A stretch of DNA of 64,000 nucleotides from contig CAZHCA010000020.1 of the NCBI GenBank assembly GCA_964530825.1, positions 19,064 to 83,063 on the forward strand. The letters are read 5' to 3'. Position 1 is the stretch's first letter. Every line of letters starts with the position of its first letter. A program made the translations under genes and the position numbers. Below are positions 26,023 to 35,665 of the stretch, in pieces. The notes under the pieces were generated by a model. The model was not told the DNA's origin, searched no databases, and saw nothing but the letters and a program-made list of their open reading frames with translations. The DNA is from CAZHCA01 sp964530825 (GTDB lineage Bacteria; Bacteroidota; Bacteroidia; Chitinophagales; Saprospiraceae).

Positions 26023-26670
26023 TCACATCTCCATCACTACCTCTTCTGCCACCACGTAAACCCGATCCCCCATCTTAGGCCGGATGGGCGCAGTACCGGT
26101 AAACGCGCCAAAGGCCGGCAGGATGCCGTTCCGCTCGCCAAAATAAAAACAGGGTAGCTTCAGGCGCTGACGCGCCCGCCCGTTGAGTAAAACACTAGGA
26201 TGGATGTGTCCGGCCAGATTATATGCCGACTCCGGTACGGCTTCCATAGGATGGTGCGAAAAAAGAAAAGGCAAGCAGGCCAGTGGAGCCTCATGTACTA
26301 CCAGATTCGCCATCGCGTAAGCAGCATCATCCAGGATGTCGTGGTTGCCTTTTACCAGCTCGAAACAGATAGCCGGAAAACGAACTAACAGTCCGCAGAA
26401 TTCATCCCACTCCTGGTTATAATCGCTATGGAAAAGGTCGCCCAGGAACAGCACCCGCTCCGGCGCAAACTCCAACAATAGCCCAATCAACTTATCAATA
26501 TTGACGTTGCGCACCTCAGCCGGCACCGCGATGCCCGCACGTCGGAAGTGAGTCGCTTTCCCCAAATGGAGGTCGGCCAGCAATAAGCTTGCGCCTTCCA
26601 CCCAGTAAGCGGCACGCCATGGATGAAGGAATAACTGCTGACCGGCAACATTCGCTGTGGCTGTAGTCAT
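26023..26670 (-). CDS. pdeM: Ligase-associated DNA damage response endonuclease PdeM
   Basis: The 215-residue calcineurin-like phosphoesterase carries the five metal motifs LLADLHLGK, LGDLFHS, GNHD, SHHP and GHIHP. This short family occurs with ATP-dependent ligase, an Lhr-like helicase and an MBL-fold exonuclease in a predicted DNA repair cassette. All four are present within 9 kb here. It lies 141 bp behind the helicase gene on the same strand. Confidence 0.93.
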   Translation of the reverse strand: MTTATANVAGQQLFLHPWRAAYWVEGASLLLADLHLGKATHFRRAGIAVPAEVRNVNIDKLIGLLLEFAPERVLFLGDLFHSDYNQEWDEFCGLLVRFPAICFELVKGNHDILDDAAYAMANLVVHEAPLACLPFLFSHHPMEAVPESAYNLAGHIHPSVLLNGRARQRLKLPCFYFGERNGILPAFGAFTGTAPIRPKMGDRVYVVAEEVVMEM

Positions 26671-26811
26671 AGGGTGAAGTTAGGAAATTGTGCATGGGCA
26701 GATACCCTCAGCCTTTGGTTTTTCTAAGGAATACGAATAAAGATCTTCTCCTACGGTGTCGGTCGATTGAGCCAATTCAACCAAAGGTCACAAACTAGCC
26801 TAACTGCAGCC

Positions 26812-29259
26812 TCACCGCTCCAGCTGTAATTGCATCTTACGCACCCGGTCTTCCAGCTTTTCGGAACTCAGGCGCTCGCGCAGTCGATCCACAATGATCG
26901 GAAAAGCGAAGGGGGTGGCACGCGCCGGTTGTTTTAATACGATCTGCTGGGCCCGGATGCGGTTCAGGGCGGATCGAAGACGGGCCTCCTCCAATTGAAA
27001 GGTCATAACCTCGTCGTAGGCTTGAGCCAGCAACAGGTTGTTGGGCTCGTAATCGGAAAAAACATCGAAAAAGAGCTGGGAAGAAGACTGCAGATGCTTT
27101 TCCTTTTTTTGTTTTCCCGGAAAACCTTTGAATACCAAACCCGCCAAGCTCGCAATATCGCGAAATCGGCGCCGGGCCAATTCCGCCGCATTAATACTGG
27201 ATTGAATGTCGGCACTCAGTTCGCCGATGCGAAACAGATCGTTATCCAAGGCTTCTTCGATAGGAATAGGCTGGTCGCAGAGCAATTCAAAACCATAGTC
27301 ATTCATGGCGATAGAAAAACTTCGAGGCGCCAGTTGCGCAATCCGGTAGGCCATCAAGGAGCCCATACCTTCGTGTACAAGACGCCCTTCAAAGGGATAG
27401 AAAACCAAATGGTATCCCTCGCGGCTTTTGAAGTACTCGATCAAGCACTCTTCCTCGCTGGGTATATGCGAGCGTTCGCGCTGTACTTCGAGCAGGGGCG
27501 CCAGCGTCTGCAGCTCAATATCTTTTAACTCACCCCGCCTGGCTTCTTCCATCTTGCGCCGCATGAAGGCCGATAGCTGGGAAGAAAGGGGCATGCGGCC
27601 GCCCATCCAAGCCGGTACTTTTCCCGTTTTTTTCTTACTGCGCCGCACCTGTACTGTCATTTCTTTAATACGCACCAGCTCCAAGCTACGCCCAGCAAAC
27701 CAAAATACATCACCGGGTTTGAGCTGGGCGATAAACCACTCTTCGATAGTTCCCAGATATCCGCCGCTCACGAATTTGACCCGCATGTTGCTATCGCCGG
27801 TGATCGCTCCGATGGACAGGCGGTGGCGCATAGCTACCCGGCGACTATCGACAAAGTAACGGCCACCCTCCACCAACACTTTTTTGTATTCATCGTAGGC
27901 TTGCAAGGAATTGCCGCCTGTTACGATAAAGTCGAGCACCCAGGCCCATTCTTCGTCGGTTATGCTGGCAAAAGCGTACGTTCGCCGTACCTCCGGCAGA
28001 ATTTCTTCGGGGCGGAAACCCTCCGATACAGCCAGGGTTACCAAATATTGCATCAGCAGGTCAAAGCAGCGAATATAAGGCAGGCGGTTTTCCAAATGCC
28101 CTTCCGCGATGGCCGTGCGCAGGGCGGCGCCTTCCATCAACTCCAGGGAATGCGTGGGTACAAAGTAGATTCGACTGCGGGCGCCCGGCTGGTGGCCGCT
28201 GCGGCCGGCCCGCTGTACAAAGCGCGCAACTCCTTTTGCGCTGCCCACCTGAATGATGGTCTCGACCGGTCGAAAGTCGACACCCAGATCGAGACTAGAG
28301 GTACAAACTACCGCTTTAAGGACGCCCTCGTGCAAAGCATCTTCTACCCAACCGCGCAGGTCGCGACTGATGGATCCATGGTGCATAGCCAGCACACCCG
28401 CCAGTTCCGGGTCGGCTTCGAGCAGACGCTGGTACCAGATCTCGCATTGGGCACGGGTATTGGTAAAAATTAACGTACTGGTGCTGTTATTGATGATCGG
28501 GAGTACTTTTTCCAGCAGCTTTACGCCTAAGTGGCCTGCCCAAGGGAAAGTCTCGATTTCGTCGGGTAGAATAGATGAGACTTCAATCTCTTTTCGGATT
28601 TCAGCGCGTACGATGGCTAGTGTCTCGGCGGGTGCCTCCGGCCCGTGCAATACGGCAATGGCTTCCTCCATGTTCCCAATGGTAGCCGAGATACCCCACA
28701 CGCGCATACCTGGCAACATCCCGCGCAGACGAGAGAGCGCTAATTCGGTAAGTACTCCCCGCTTGGAACCAATCAGCTCGTGCCATTCATCTACCACAAT
28801 AGCCTCCAGGTGGGAAAAAAACTTTGGATAACCTTTACTGGCTAAAAGTAGATGCAAACTCTCCGGTGTGGTGATTAAGATTTGGGGTGGGTTGCGTTTC
28901 TGGCGCTGGCGCTCGCTGCTGGAGGTATCGCCGGTACGAAGGGCAATTTCCCAATCCAATCCAAGTCCGTGCGCTGCCCTCTGCGCAGCTTGCTGGATTT
29001 CGCGGCTCAGGGCCCGGATGGGGGTAATCCAAATGGCACGCAGCCCTGTATTGGCGTCACTAGTAGCGGCCGTATTCAACCCCTCCAGCAGAATGGGTAC
29101 CATCAAGGAGTAAGTTTTTCCGCTTCCAGTAGGGGCGTTGACTAACCCCTGCTTACCCGACAAATAAGCCAGCCACGCTTCCCGCTGAAAGGGAAAGGGC
29201 GACCAGCCTTGTTCTTCGAACCATGTGTCCGCCCGGTGTATCCATTTTTGATTGGTCAT
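26812..29259 (-). CDS. Ligase-associated DNA damage response DEXH-box helicase
   Basis: The 815-residue Lhr-like superfamily 2 helicase has Walker A in APTGSGKTY (residues 42-50), VVDEWHELIG, SATIGNMEEA, and the C-terminal helicase motifs TSSLDLGVDF and QRAGRSGHQPG. These are followed by the long Lhr-specific C-terminal region. It should unwind DNA or RNA:DNA in repair. The ATG at 29259 fits the family N-terminus (FPFQREAW soon after), yet it directly touches the T-run of the preceding terminator. Expression must therefore start inside the hairpin region or depend on read-through. Confidence 0.94.
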   Translation of the reverse strand: MTNQKWIHRADTWFEEQGWSPFPFQREAWLAYLSGKQGLVNAPTGSGKTYSLMVPILLEGLNTAATSDANTGLRAIWITPIRALSREIQQAAQRAAHGLGLDWEIALRTGDTSSSERQRQKRNPPQILITTPESLHLLLASKGYPKFFSHLEAIVVDEWHELIGSKRGVLTELALSRLRGMLPGMRVWGISATIGNMEEAIAVLHGPEAPAETLAIVRAEIRKEIEVSSILPDEIETFPWAGHLGVKLLEKVLPIINNSTSTLIFTNTRAQCEIWYQRLLEADPELAGVLAMHHGSISRDLRGWVEDALHEGVLKAVVCTSSLDLGVDFRPVETIIQVGSAKGVARFVQRAGRSGHQPGARSRIYFVPTHSLELMEGAALRTAIAEGHLENRLPYIRCFDLLMQYLVTLAVSEGFRPEEILPEVRRTYAFASITDEEWAWVLDFIVTGGNSLQAYDEYKKVLVEGGRYFVDSRRVAMRHRLSIGAITGDSNMRVKFVSGGYLGTIEEWFIAQLKPGDVFWFAGRSLELVRIKEMTVQVRRSKKKTGKVPAWMGGRMPLSSQLSAFMRRKMEEARRGELKDIELQTLAPLLEVQRERSHIPSEEECLIEYFKSREGYHLVFYPFEGRLVHEGMGSLMAYRIAQLAPRSFSIAMNDYGFELLCDQPIPIEEALDNDLFRIGELSADIQSSINAAELARRRFRDIASLAGLVFKGFPGKQKKEKHLQSSSQLFFDVFSDYEPNNLLLAQAYDEVMTFQLEEARLRSALNRIRAQQIVLKQPARATPFAFPIIVDRLRERLSSEKLEDRVRKMQLQLER

Positions 29260-29315
29260 AAAAAAAGCAACCTATGCAACGTGTGGAACAGTCCACATAG
29301 CTAAAGGTTGCTTTT
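29260..29315 (-). terminator. Terminator between DUF4136 lipoprotein and helicase genes
   Basis: A long two-tier hairpin (outer stem 29262-29272 with 29306-29315, inner TGTGGA/TCCACA at 29282-29297) ends in a seven-T run on the minus strand. The helicase ATG begins at the very next base. It splits the repair cassette into two transcripts unless read through. Confidence 0.8.
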
Positions 29316-29363
29316 GGCTCCTTACTCAGTAGAGCAAGGCGCAATAAAATGGCATATGAAACC

Positions 29364-29897
29364 CTAGGCTTCCGGTTGGCGGGCGCCCTTGGGTGGATAG
29401 TTTTTAAACATATCTTCCATAGCGTTATTGATCTTGCGGGTTATAGCTGCCGGCTTGCCGCTGGTCAGCGTACCCTGGGTTGATCCCCGCCAAATTAATT
29501 GCTCTTTTTCGGCATCTACCAGGTCGACAATCAATTCACCTTCTACGTATTCAAAAACGTCGGGGCCGCCGGCCCAGCCGAATCGCCAGTAGCGATATCC
29601 GTAGTCGCGCACATCAATTTTTTCTTCCGTAGCGACGTGGTATTTTACTTCCAATTCGGCATTTTCATCCTGCGGCTCTAGGCCTTTTTTCCGCAACTCC
29701 TCACGGATAGCCCGGTCGATTCTCTGCTCGATGAGCTGGCTTACACGAGGATCCTCACTTGTCATTCCGGCGATATCAAAGGTTTCGTACTTCGTAAAGT
29801 CGGCTTTGGTATCATAATCGTACATGGTCTGGTAAGACGAACAAGACCCAAGACTCAATAGCAAAACCAACACACTTATACTTCGCAATAGTCGCAT
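29364..29897 (-). CDS. DUF4136 family lipoprotein
   Basis: From the ATG at 29897 the protein has 177 residues; an upstream ATG at 29924 adds nine. The signal MRLLRSISVLVLLLSLGSC places a lipobox Cys at 19. The mature part shows DUF4136 features: YDTKADFTKYETFDI, a region with IDRAIREELRKKGLEP, and the closing I-x-R-x-I-x-x-A-M-x-x-M-F-x-x-Y-P-P stretch. These are envelope lipoproteins of unknown function. It follows the zinc protease gene by 68 bp and precedes a terminator. Confidence 0.88.
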   Translation of the reverse strand: MRLLRSISVLVLLLSLGSCSSYQTMYDYDTKADFTKYETFDIAGMTSEDPRVSQLIEQRIDRAIREELRKKGLEPQDENAELEVKYHVATEEKIDVRDYGYRYWRFGWAGGPDVFEYVEGELIVDLVDAEKEQLIWRGSTQGTLTSGKPAAITRKINNAMEDMFKNYPPKGARQPEA

Positions 29898-29965
29898 AAT
29901 CACTCTTTTGGTTCTGTTTTTCATTTAATTTACTCTCGTAACACGAACCCAAAAAGATTGTGCGA

Positions 29966-32401
29966 TCAGTACCCGCAACCAATCGGTGACCCGTCGGGCA
30001 GGTCTGGAATGGCGGGTAATTTGTACCGCAGTGGATCTGCTTTAAATTGCTGGATCTCTCTTTGTAAATAAGCAATATGGGCTTCGAGGGCGGGCGTGCG
30101 ACGGGCTCGGCCCTCCAGTTCGTTCTCCAACTCTTGGGCGACTTGCCAAGCCGTTGCCGCCACCTGGCGGTTGATATCGCGGTCGCCAGCTAATTGGAGT
30201 ACATGGTGCACAAAGACCTTTTCTACTGCACGTGCAATTTCTGCATCTAGGCCACCTTGCCGTTGATCGGCACGTACGCTTTCTGCTGCTAATCGCATTA
30301 CTTCGTAAGGCGATGGATAACTATCATCCTGTGCGTGTTGCGCAATCAGGCGCGACAGCCGTTGCGGATTGAGCATAAAAGCCAGGGTATGGGTTGCAGC
30401 AGCTTCAGCCGCAGCCAGGGGGTCAAAACCCATTCCCGTGTACGTCTTGAACAGCTCCCGGTCTCGGGTATATCCCGGCGGCTGGGGTGGGATCAATCCG
30501 ATCACATCCTCCGGAATCATCAGATAATCTGGCTCTACCGTTTCCAGAAGCGCTTCGATCGCCTCTCGCTGCACTGCCGGATCAACGGGTTTGACGACTT
30601 CGCCCGTATCACCCCGCATAGCATAGTTGTATTCCACCCCTCCAACCATTTTGGATACGGCCTCCACCTGGTAGCGATGACTCAGGTAAAGTGGCGCCAA
30701 CACGCGCTCCAATTGTCCCATCGGACTACCTTCGGGTATATTTTTTTCTCCGAAACGGTCCAGCGCCTGCCTACGCATACGACCTAAACGATAAAGTTCG
30801 GCCACTGCCGATTTGCCATTATCCCACAAATGGGCCAGCGGATGGGCGCCGTAAGCCGGCCGGGCATCACGGTCTGTAATGTAGTACAATCCCATAGCGT
30901 CATTTTCATTTAAAATAGCCTTGAGCGCTTCTGACTCGTCGGTGCCCTCCGTAAAGTCCTGATAGCCATACTGAATGGCACGTTTATCCCATGCTCCGAT
31001 ACCCGTATCATAGGCTTGAGAAAAATCCATTTTGCCCTTTTCGTCTAACTGGATAAAGGGGTGCGGATAATCCATCACGGAAGCCCGATCGTCGGTACTG
31101 GCCGCAAAATTGTGCGCCAGGCCCAGCGTGTGCCCTACTTCGTGGGCCGATAATTGTCGCAACCGGGCCAATGCCATCGCCTGCAGGCGCGGATCGGGTA
31201 TTTTCCCTGCGGCGTAAGCTTCAACCAGGCCCTGCGCAAGGAGAAAGTCTTGGCGCACGCGGAGGGAACCCAATAAAACGTGTCCCTTTATGATCTCTCC
31301 CGTACGCGGATCGGCAACCATACTGCCGTACGACCAGCCCCGAGTCGAGCGGTGCACCCAGTTAATGACGTTATAGCGAACATCCATTGGATCAGCGCCT
31401 TTCGGAAGCATTTCTACCCGAAAAGCATCCCGATAGCCAGCCGCCTCGAAAGCTTGATTCCACCAGCGGGCGCCTTCCAATAGCGCTGAGCGCACCGGCT
31501 CGGGCGTACCCGGGTCGAGGTAATATATGATGGGCTCGACCGGTTCGCTGATTGCCGCTTCGGGATTTTTCTTCCCCAGCCGATGTCGATAGATCAAGTG
31601 CTTTTCCAAAGGCTGGTCGATGGGTGTCGCATAGTCAAAATAGCTGTTGGGAAAATACCCACAGCGCGGATCAAAAGCACGCGGCTCGAAACCCGGCCCG
31701 GGCAGTTCGACGAAGCTGTGATGCATGTTGACCGTCAGAGCAGATGGCGTAGGCGTCACGGAACGTATCATACCGCCAGCCGGGCTCCCTTCAAACGTTA
31801 TGATAGCATCGAAATCAGTATTTTTGGGGAATGCCTTGCTGCGCTCCAGATGAATGGCCGACCGGCTCTTATCGACTTTATAGTTGCCTTGCTTACGCTG
31901 CTTCAATCGACCGGCAACACCATGGGCATCGCGCAGCAGAAAGGACGTAAGGTTGATCAGCACCGCCTCATCCGATTCCGCTTCGATTTTGAATCCCGCC
32001 AGGACGGAGCGTGCGAAAGCCTCACGCACCGACTGCCGCTCGAGGGCATTATCGCTCTCTGCCCGGTAGCGGTAGTTAGGCTGCTCGAGTAAAAGCTTCG
32101 GACCTACCCGGCGGAATAGCACGATGCGGGTGTCGCCCAGTTGATTTCGGTCCAGACCGATATCGTTAGAACCGATCCCCGCCGAAAGGGAATTGACGTA
32201 AATAAATTCTTGATTGATTTTATCGACGACGAGCCAGATTTCGCCTTTTCCGGGGTCCCAGTAAAAGTCAAAGAATCCGGAATAGGCTTCCATACCATCT
32301 ACCTTATCAGCGATAGCCGGCAGCCCTTGCTCTTGTCCGAATAAAAAGCCTACCCTTCCGCACAGGAAGAACAACAATAGCATCGATGTACGCATACCCA
32401 T
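29966..32401 (-). CDS. Secreted zinc-dependent metalloprotease (DUF5117/DUF4953 type)
   Basis: From the ATG at 32401 the protein has 811 residues with a signal peptide ending FLFGQ; a frame extends 17 codons further upstream but lacks a signal start. The metzincin-like site HEVGHTLGLAHNF begins at His420, with Glu421, His424 and His430. The DUF5117 N-terminal beta region is followed by the catalytic DUF4953-like part and a helical C-terminus. Substrates are unknown. It lies 59 bp after the DNA ligase, inside the repair cassette. Confidence 0.9.
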   Translation of the reverse strand: MGMRTSMLLLFFLCGRVGFLFGQEQGLPAIADKVDGMEAYSGFFDFYWDPGKGEIWLVVDKINQEFIYVNSLSAGIGSNDIGLDRNQLGDTRIVLFRRVGPKLLLEQPNYRYRAESDNALERQSVREAFARSVLAGFKIEAESDEAVLINLTSFLLRDAHGVAGRLKQRKQGNYKVDKSRSAIHLERSKAFPKNTDFDAIITFEGSPAGGMIRSVTPTPSALTVNMHHSFVELPGPGFEPRAFDPRCGYFPNSYFDYATPIDQPLEKHLIYRHRLGKKNPEAAISEPVEPIIYYLDPGTPEPVRSALLEGARWWNQAFEAAGYRDAFRVEMLPKGADPMDVRYNVINWVHRSTRGWSYGSMVADPRTGEIIKGHVLLGSLRVRQDFLLAQGLVEAYAAGKIPDPRLQAMALARLRQLSAHEVGHTLGLAHNFAASTDDRASVMDYPHPFIQLDEKGKMDFSQAYDTGIGAWDKRAIQYGYQDFTEGTDESEALKAILNENDAMGLYYITDRDARPAYGAHPLAHLWDNGKSAVAELYRLGRMRRQALDRFGEKNIPEGSPMGQLERVLAPLYLSHRYQVEAVSKMVGGVEYNYAMRGDTGEVVKPVDPAVQREAIEALLETVEPDYLMIPEDVIGLIPPQPPGYTRDRELFKTYTGMGFDPLAAAEAAATHTLAFMLNPQRLSRLIAQHAQDDSYPSPYEVMRLAAESVRADQRQGGLDAEIARAVEKVFVHHVLQLAGDRDINRQVAATAWQVAQELENELEGRARRTPALEAHIAYLQREIQQFKADPLRYKLPAIPDLPDGSPIGCGY

Positions 32402-32460
32402 TTTTTTAATTGAAAAAAGGAGCACAGAAAATAACAAAAATGGCGGGGCCAAAGAAATGG

Positions 32461-34071
32461 TTAACCTTCTTCTCCCTGGTTGGTGTAAACCGTTAACATT
32501 CGGTGCAAGTCTTCCAGGGTATTGGCTTCTTCGATAGGCTTGTCCTTGCGCCAGCGATTCATGCGCGGGAAGCGCAGGGCAACCCCCGATTTATGTCGAT
32601 TGGAGGCCTGAATACCTTCAAAGGCAATTTCAAAAACGTAGGTAGGCTTAACCGAGCGCACCGGACCGAAACGCTCTACGGTATTGCGGCGCACCCAGCT
32701 GGTAATTTCGCGAAACTCTTTATCTGTAAGGCCCGAATAAGCCTTGGTGAAGGGTACCAGCTCTGTACCGTTCCAAACGGCAAAGGTGAAATCCGTGAAA
32801 AGATTGGCCCTCCGACCATGCCCGCGCTGAGCATAGATCATCACCGCATCAATCACCAGCGGGTCGACCTTCCACTTCCACCAGTCACCTCGCCGCCGGC
32901 CAGCCCGGTACGCCGAGTCGCGCTTTTTTATCATCAGGCCCTCGCTATGATAACGGCGGGCGTTGCGTCTCGCTTCCTCGAGTTGGGACCATTCCTCGAA
33001 AGGAACAGCCTCTGACAGCAGGAGCGTGCCACCCGCGTCGTTTCGTTCGATGAGCTTCTCCAGCAGGGCTCGTCTGTGCGCTAAAGGCTTTTCTCGAATA
33101 TCTTGCCCCTCCCATTCGAGCAGGTCGTAGGCAATCAATACGATCGGCGCTTTTTCCAAAATTTTTTTGGTAAGGTTTTTGCGTCCGATGCGTGTCTGTA
33201 AGGCCTGAAAAGTCAGAGGCGCGCCGTTTTTAAAGGGCATAATCTCACCGTCCAAGACCGTACCATCGGGTAAAATATCGGCCAGGGGGTGAAACTCCGG
33301 AAATTTATCAGTTACCAATTCCTCTCCCCTGGACCAGACGAAGAGTGTGCCTTGGCGAACAATGAGCTGACCCCGAATCCCATCCCATTTGTTTTCGGCC
33401 TGCCAACCGGGTGGGTCGCCGAGGGTGGCAGGGTCATCCTCCAATGGATAAGCCAGATAAAAAGGATAAGGTCGCGACACATCATCGAGCGGATCTTCTG
33501 ACAAAACCAGCTCTTCGAACGTGGTTTCGGCAGGTGTCCAGTTACCCATCAGGCGGTGGGCCAGTTTGTTTTCGTCGATCGCCGTGTAGTGCGACAGCGC
33601 ACGCACCATTAGCTTTTGAGATACGCCCACCCGGAAGCTACCCGTTATCAGCTTATTAAAAATAAATCGCTGTCGGCGGTCTAATTGTCGCCAGGCAGCA
33701 AAAACGCAAGCGCGGCGTCCTTCCTCATCCTGGTCGCCCATGGCGATAACGTATTGGATCCAGTAGGTTAGACTGTGGTCACTCTCTGCTTCCGGATCGG
33801 GCAGTACCAGGGTAATGGTTTCTGCCAAATCACCAACCACGTGGTACGATTCTTCGAATAACCACAGAGGGATTTGCGCGTATTCGGCCGCCCAATGGCG
33901 TAGAAAAGTAGTATTTACTTTGCGCTTGGGCCTTCGGTGCGAGAGCAAGGCGATGGTCCACAGCTTATCACTATCGGAGGCCCGTCGAAAGTAATCGGCC
34001 AAGGCAGCCACCTTCATATTGGTCTTGGTGGTCTGATCGAGCTGAGTGAACAACGATGCAAATTGCTTCAT
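32461..34071 (-). CDS. ATP-dependent DNA ligase (ligase-associated repair cassette)
   Basis: The 536-residue ligase has an N-terminal DNA-binding domain (1-205), the adenylation domain with nucleotidyl-accepting Lys228 in ENKWDGIR, LDGEIMPF, and ANRHKSGVALRFPRM near the C-terminus (OB fold). It seals nicks using ATP, unlike the essential NAD-dependent LigA. Its ATG overlaps the exonuclease TGA (ATGA at 34068-34071), so the two are translationally coupled. This pairing is the core of the predicted repair cassette. Confidence 0.95.
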   Translation of the reverse strand: MKQFASLFTQLDQTTKTNMKVAALADYFRRASDSDKLWTIALLSHRRPKRKVNTTFLRHWAAEYAQIPLWLFEESYHVVGDLAETITLVLPDPEAESDHSLTYWIQYVIAMGDQDEEGRRACVFAAWRQLDRRQRFIFNKLITGSFRVGVSQKLMVRALSHYTAIDENKLAHRLMGNWTPAETTFEELVLSEDPLDDVSRPYPFYLAYPLEDDPATLGDPPGWQAENKWDGIRGQLIVRQGTLFVWSRGEELVTDKFPEFHPLADILPDGTVLDGEIMPFKNGAPLTFQALQTRIGRKNLTKKILEKAPIVLIAYDLLEWEGQDIREKPLAHRRALLEKLIERNDAGGTLLLSEAVPFEEWSQLEEARRNARRYHSEGLMIKKRDSAYRAGRRRGDWWKWKVDPLVIDAVMIYAQRGHGRRANLFTDFTFAVWNGTELVPFTKAYSGLTDKEFREITSWVRRNTVERFGPVRSVKPTYVFEIAFEGIQASNRHKSGVALRFPRMNRWRKDKPIEEANTLEDLHRMLTVYTNQGEEG

Positions 34072-35099
34072 GCCTGGTCTCCTTTTTCCTCCGTTTCGCT
34101 AGTTTCACCCATTTCCCAGAGCTCCCCTTCAAATTCGGTGGCTTCCACCCTGGCATCAAAGCCTTGCTCCTGCAGCCAACGAGAAAAGATCTCGGTATAC
34201 CCATGCGTAGCTACAATACGCTGAGCGCCGGTCTCGGCAATGGCTTGATTCAGCCCGTCCCAATCGGCGTGGTCGGAGAGTGCAAAACCGCGGTCGACGT
34301 TCCGCCGACGGCGGGCGCCGCGGAGCGACATCCAGCCTGAAGCTGAAGCGATAGAAGGGTTCTTGAATTTCTTCATCCAGGGTGATCCAATAGCAGAAGG
34401 GGTTGCAATGACCAAACTACCGGGATAATCGGACGCTTTTTGCGCGCCACTTACTTTTTCGGTTGCGGGTAGGTCAATCCCTTGCTTGCGAATGACCTCA
34501 TTGACGTTTTCGACAGCGCCGTGGGTGTAGACAGACCCGATAGAGGTATCCAGGCTCCACAGAATGCGTTGTGCCTTACCCAGTGCGTAGCCCGACAAGA
34601 TACTCACCCGGCCGGCCCCGGCGTTCGTTCGCCACCAGTTGTTGATCTCTTCAAGAATCGCCTCCTGTGGTTTCCACTTATAGACCGGAAGACCGAAGGT
34701 GCATTCAGTAATAAAGGTATGACAACGGATGGGTTCAAAAGGGGTCGCCAAGCCATCGTCCTCCAGCTTGTAATCGCCAGAAACGACCCAGATCTCTCCG
34801 CGATATGCTATCCGAATCTGGGCCGAACCCAGAATGTGGCCGGCCGGATGGAAAGAAAATTGTACTCCATTAATGGTTACCACTTCGCCATAAGGCACAG
34901 TCTGTATATTGACATTACCGAGCCGGTAGCGAATAACGGGCTGGGCAGCCTGGGTACAAAGGTAGTGCCGGTGCCCCCAGCGAGAGTGGTCGGCATGCCC
35001 GTGGGTGATCAGCGCGCGCGGTACGGGCTTCCAGGGGTCGATGTATACATCGGCCGCAGCGCAGTAAATCCCTTTATTAGTGAATTCCAATAACGCCAT
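34068..35099 (-). CDS. Ligase-associated DNA damage response exonuclease (MBL fold)
   Basis: From the ATG at 35099 the protein has 343 residues; the open frame extends 24 codons upstream, but MALLEFTNKGIYC is the family N-terminus. The metal site HGHADH is at residues 33-38, with FHPAGHILGSAQI and ALSDHADW later, as in SNM1/Artemis-like nucleases. It is expected to trim 5' ends before ligation. It overlaps the ligase by 4 bp and follows an NTF2-like gene by 19 bp. Confidence 0.93.
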   Translation of the reverse strand: MALLEFTNKGIYCAAADVYIDPWKPVPRALITHGHADHSRWGHRHYLCTQAAQPVIRYRLGNVNIQTVPYGEVVTINGVQFSFHPAGHILGSAQIRIAYRGEIWVVSGDYKLEDDGLATPFEPIRCHTFITECTFGLPVYKWKPQEAILEEINNWWRTNAGAGRVSILSGYALGKAQRILWSLDTSIGSVYTHGAVENVNEVIRKQGIDLPATEKVSGAQKASDYPGSLVIATPSAIGSPWMKKFKNPSIASASGWMSLRGARRRRNVDRGFALSDHADWDGLNQAIAETGAQRIVATHGYTEIFSRWLQEQGFDARVEATEFEGELWEMGETSETEEKGDQA

Positions 35100-35118
35100 G
35101 TATCTGGCCAAACAACTA

Positions 35119-35499
35119 CTAGGCCTTTTGGTTCTTTTGGGAATCGAGTGCCAGGCGCGTGCTGGAAGCATCGTAGATGATCTTCAGCTCGACGATTGTT
35201 CCCCGCTGGTCAAAGTCGAAAATATCTACGCAATCAAAAAAGACGTGGCTACCGTTACCCAGTGTCCATTCGTAAAGAAAATTAGCGCTGGCCCGGTTTT
35301 TTTCTGGATGATAAAAAAGATCGATGAGCGTGATCTTAGATCGGGAGGTATCCTTAAATAGGTCGCGATAAAAATCGTAGGCAGGCCGCTTACCGTACAA
35401 AGGAGAGTGCACCAGCGCTTCCTCCGCAAAAAGCTCCATTATGGCCTGATAATCGGCGTTTTCCAAGGCCTTTAAATACGCTCGGATTTGCGCTTCCAT
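35119..35499 (-). CDS. NTF2-like (SnoaL-type) protein
   Basis: From the ATG at 35499 the protein has 126 residues with the cone fold pattern of NTF2-like proteins: the N-terminal helix IRAYLKALENADYQAIMELF, then VHSPLYGKRPAYDFYRDLF and strands ending in LKIIYDA. Such proteins are enzymes or binding domains with diverse substrates; none can be named. It lies 19 bp before the exonuclease gene and may be co-transcribed. A frame extension of seven codons upstream exists. Confidence 0.75.
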   Translation of the reverse strand: MEAQIRAYLKALENADYQAIMELFAEEALVHSPLYGKRPAYDFYRDLFKDTSRSKITLIDLFYHPEKNRASANFLYEWTLGNGSHVFFDCVDIFDFDQRGTIVELKIIYDASSTRLALDSQKNQKA

Positions 35500-35665
35500 A
35501 GTATACGTGAATAGATACACTGGAAAAATACACAGAATTTCCCGCCCGTACGGGTTGGCAAAAGTTAAACCGGCAACTGACTGTCAACTATTTTTGTGGC
35601 TGGGAAAACGCACCTTTACCGCATTCAAAACTATTTTACACAGACTCTAATTCATTCATTCTGGG

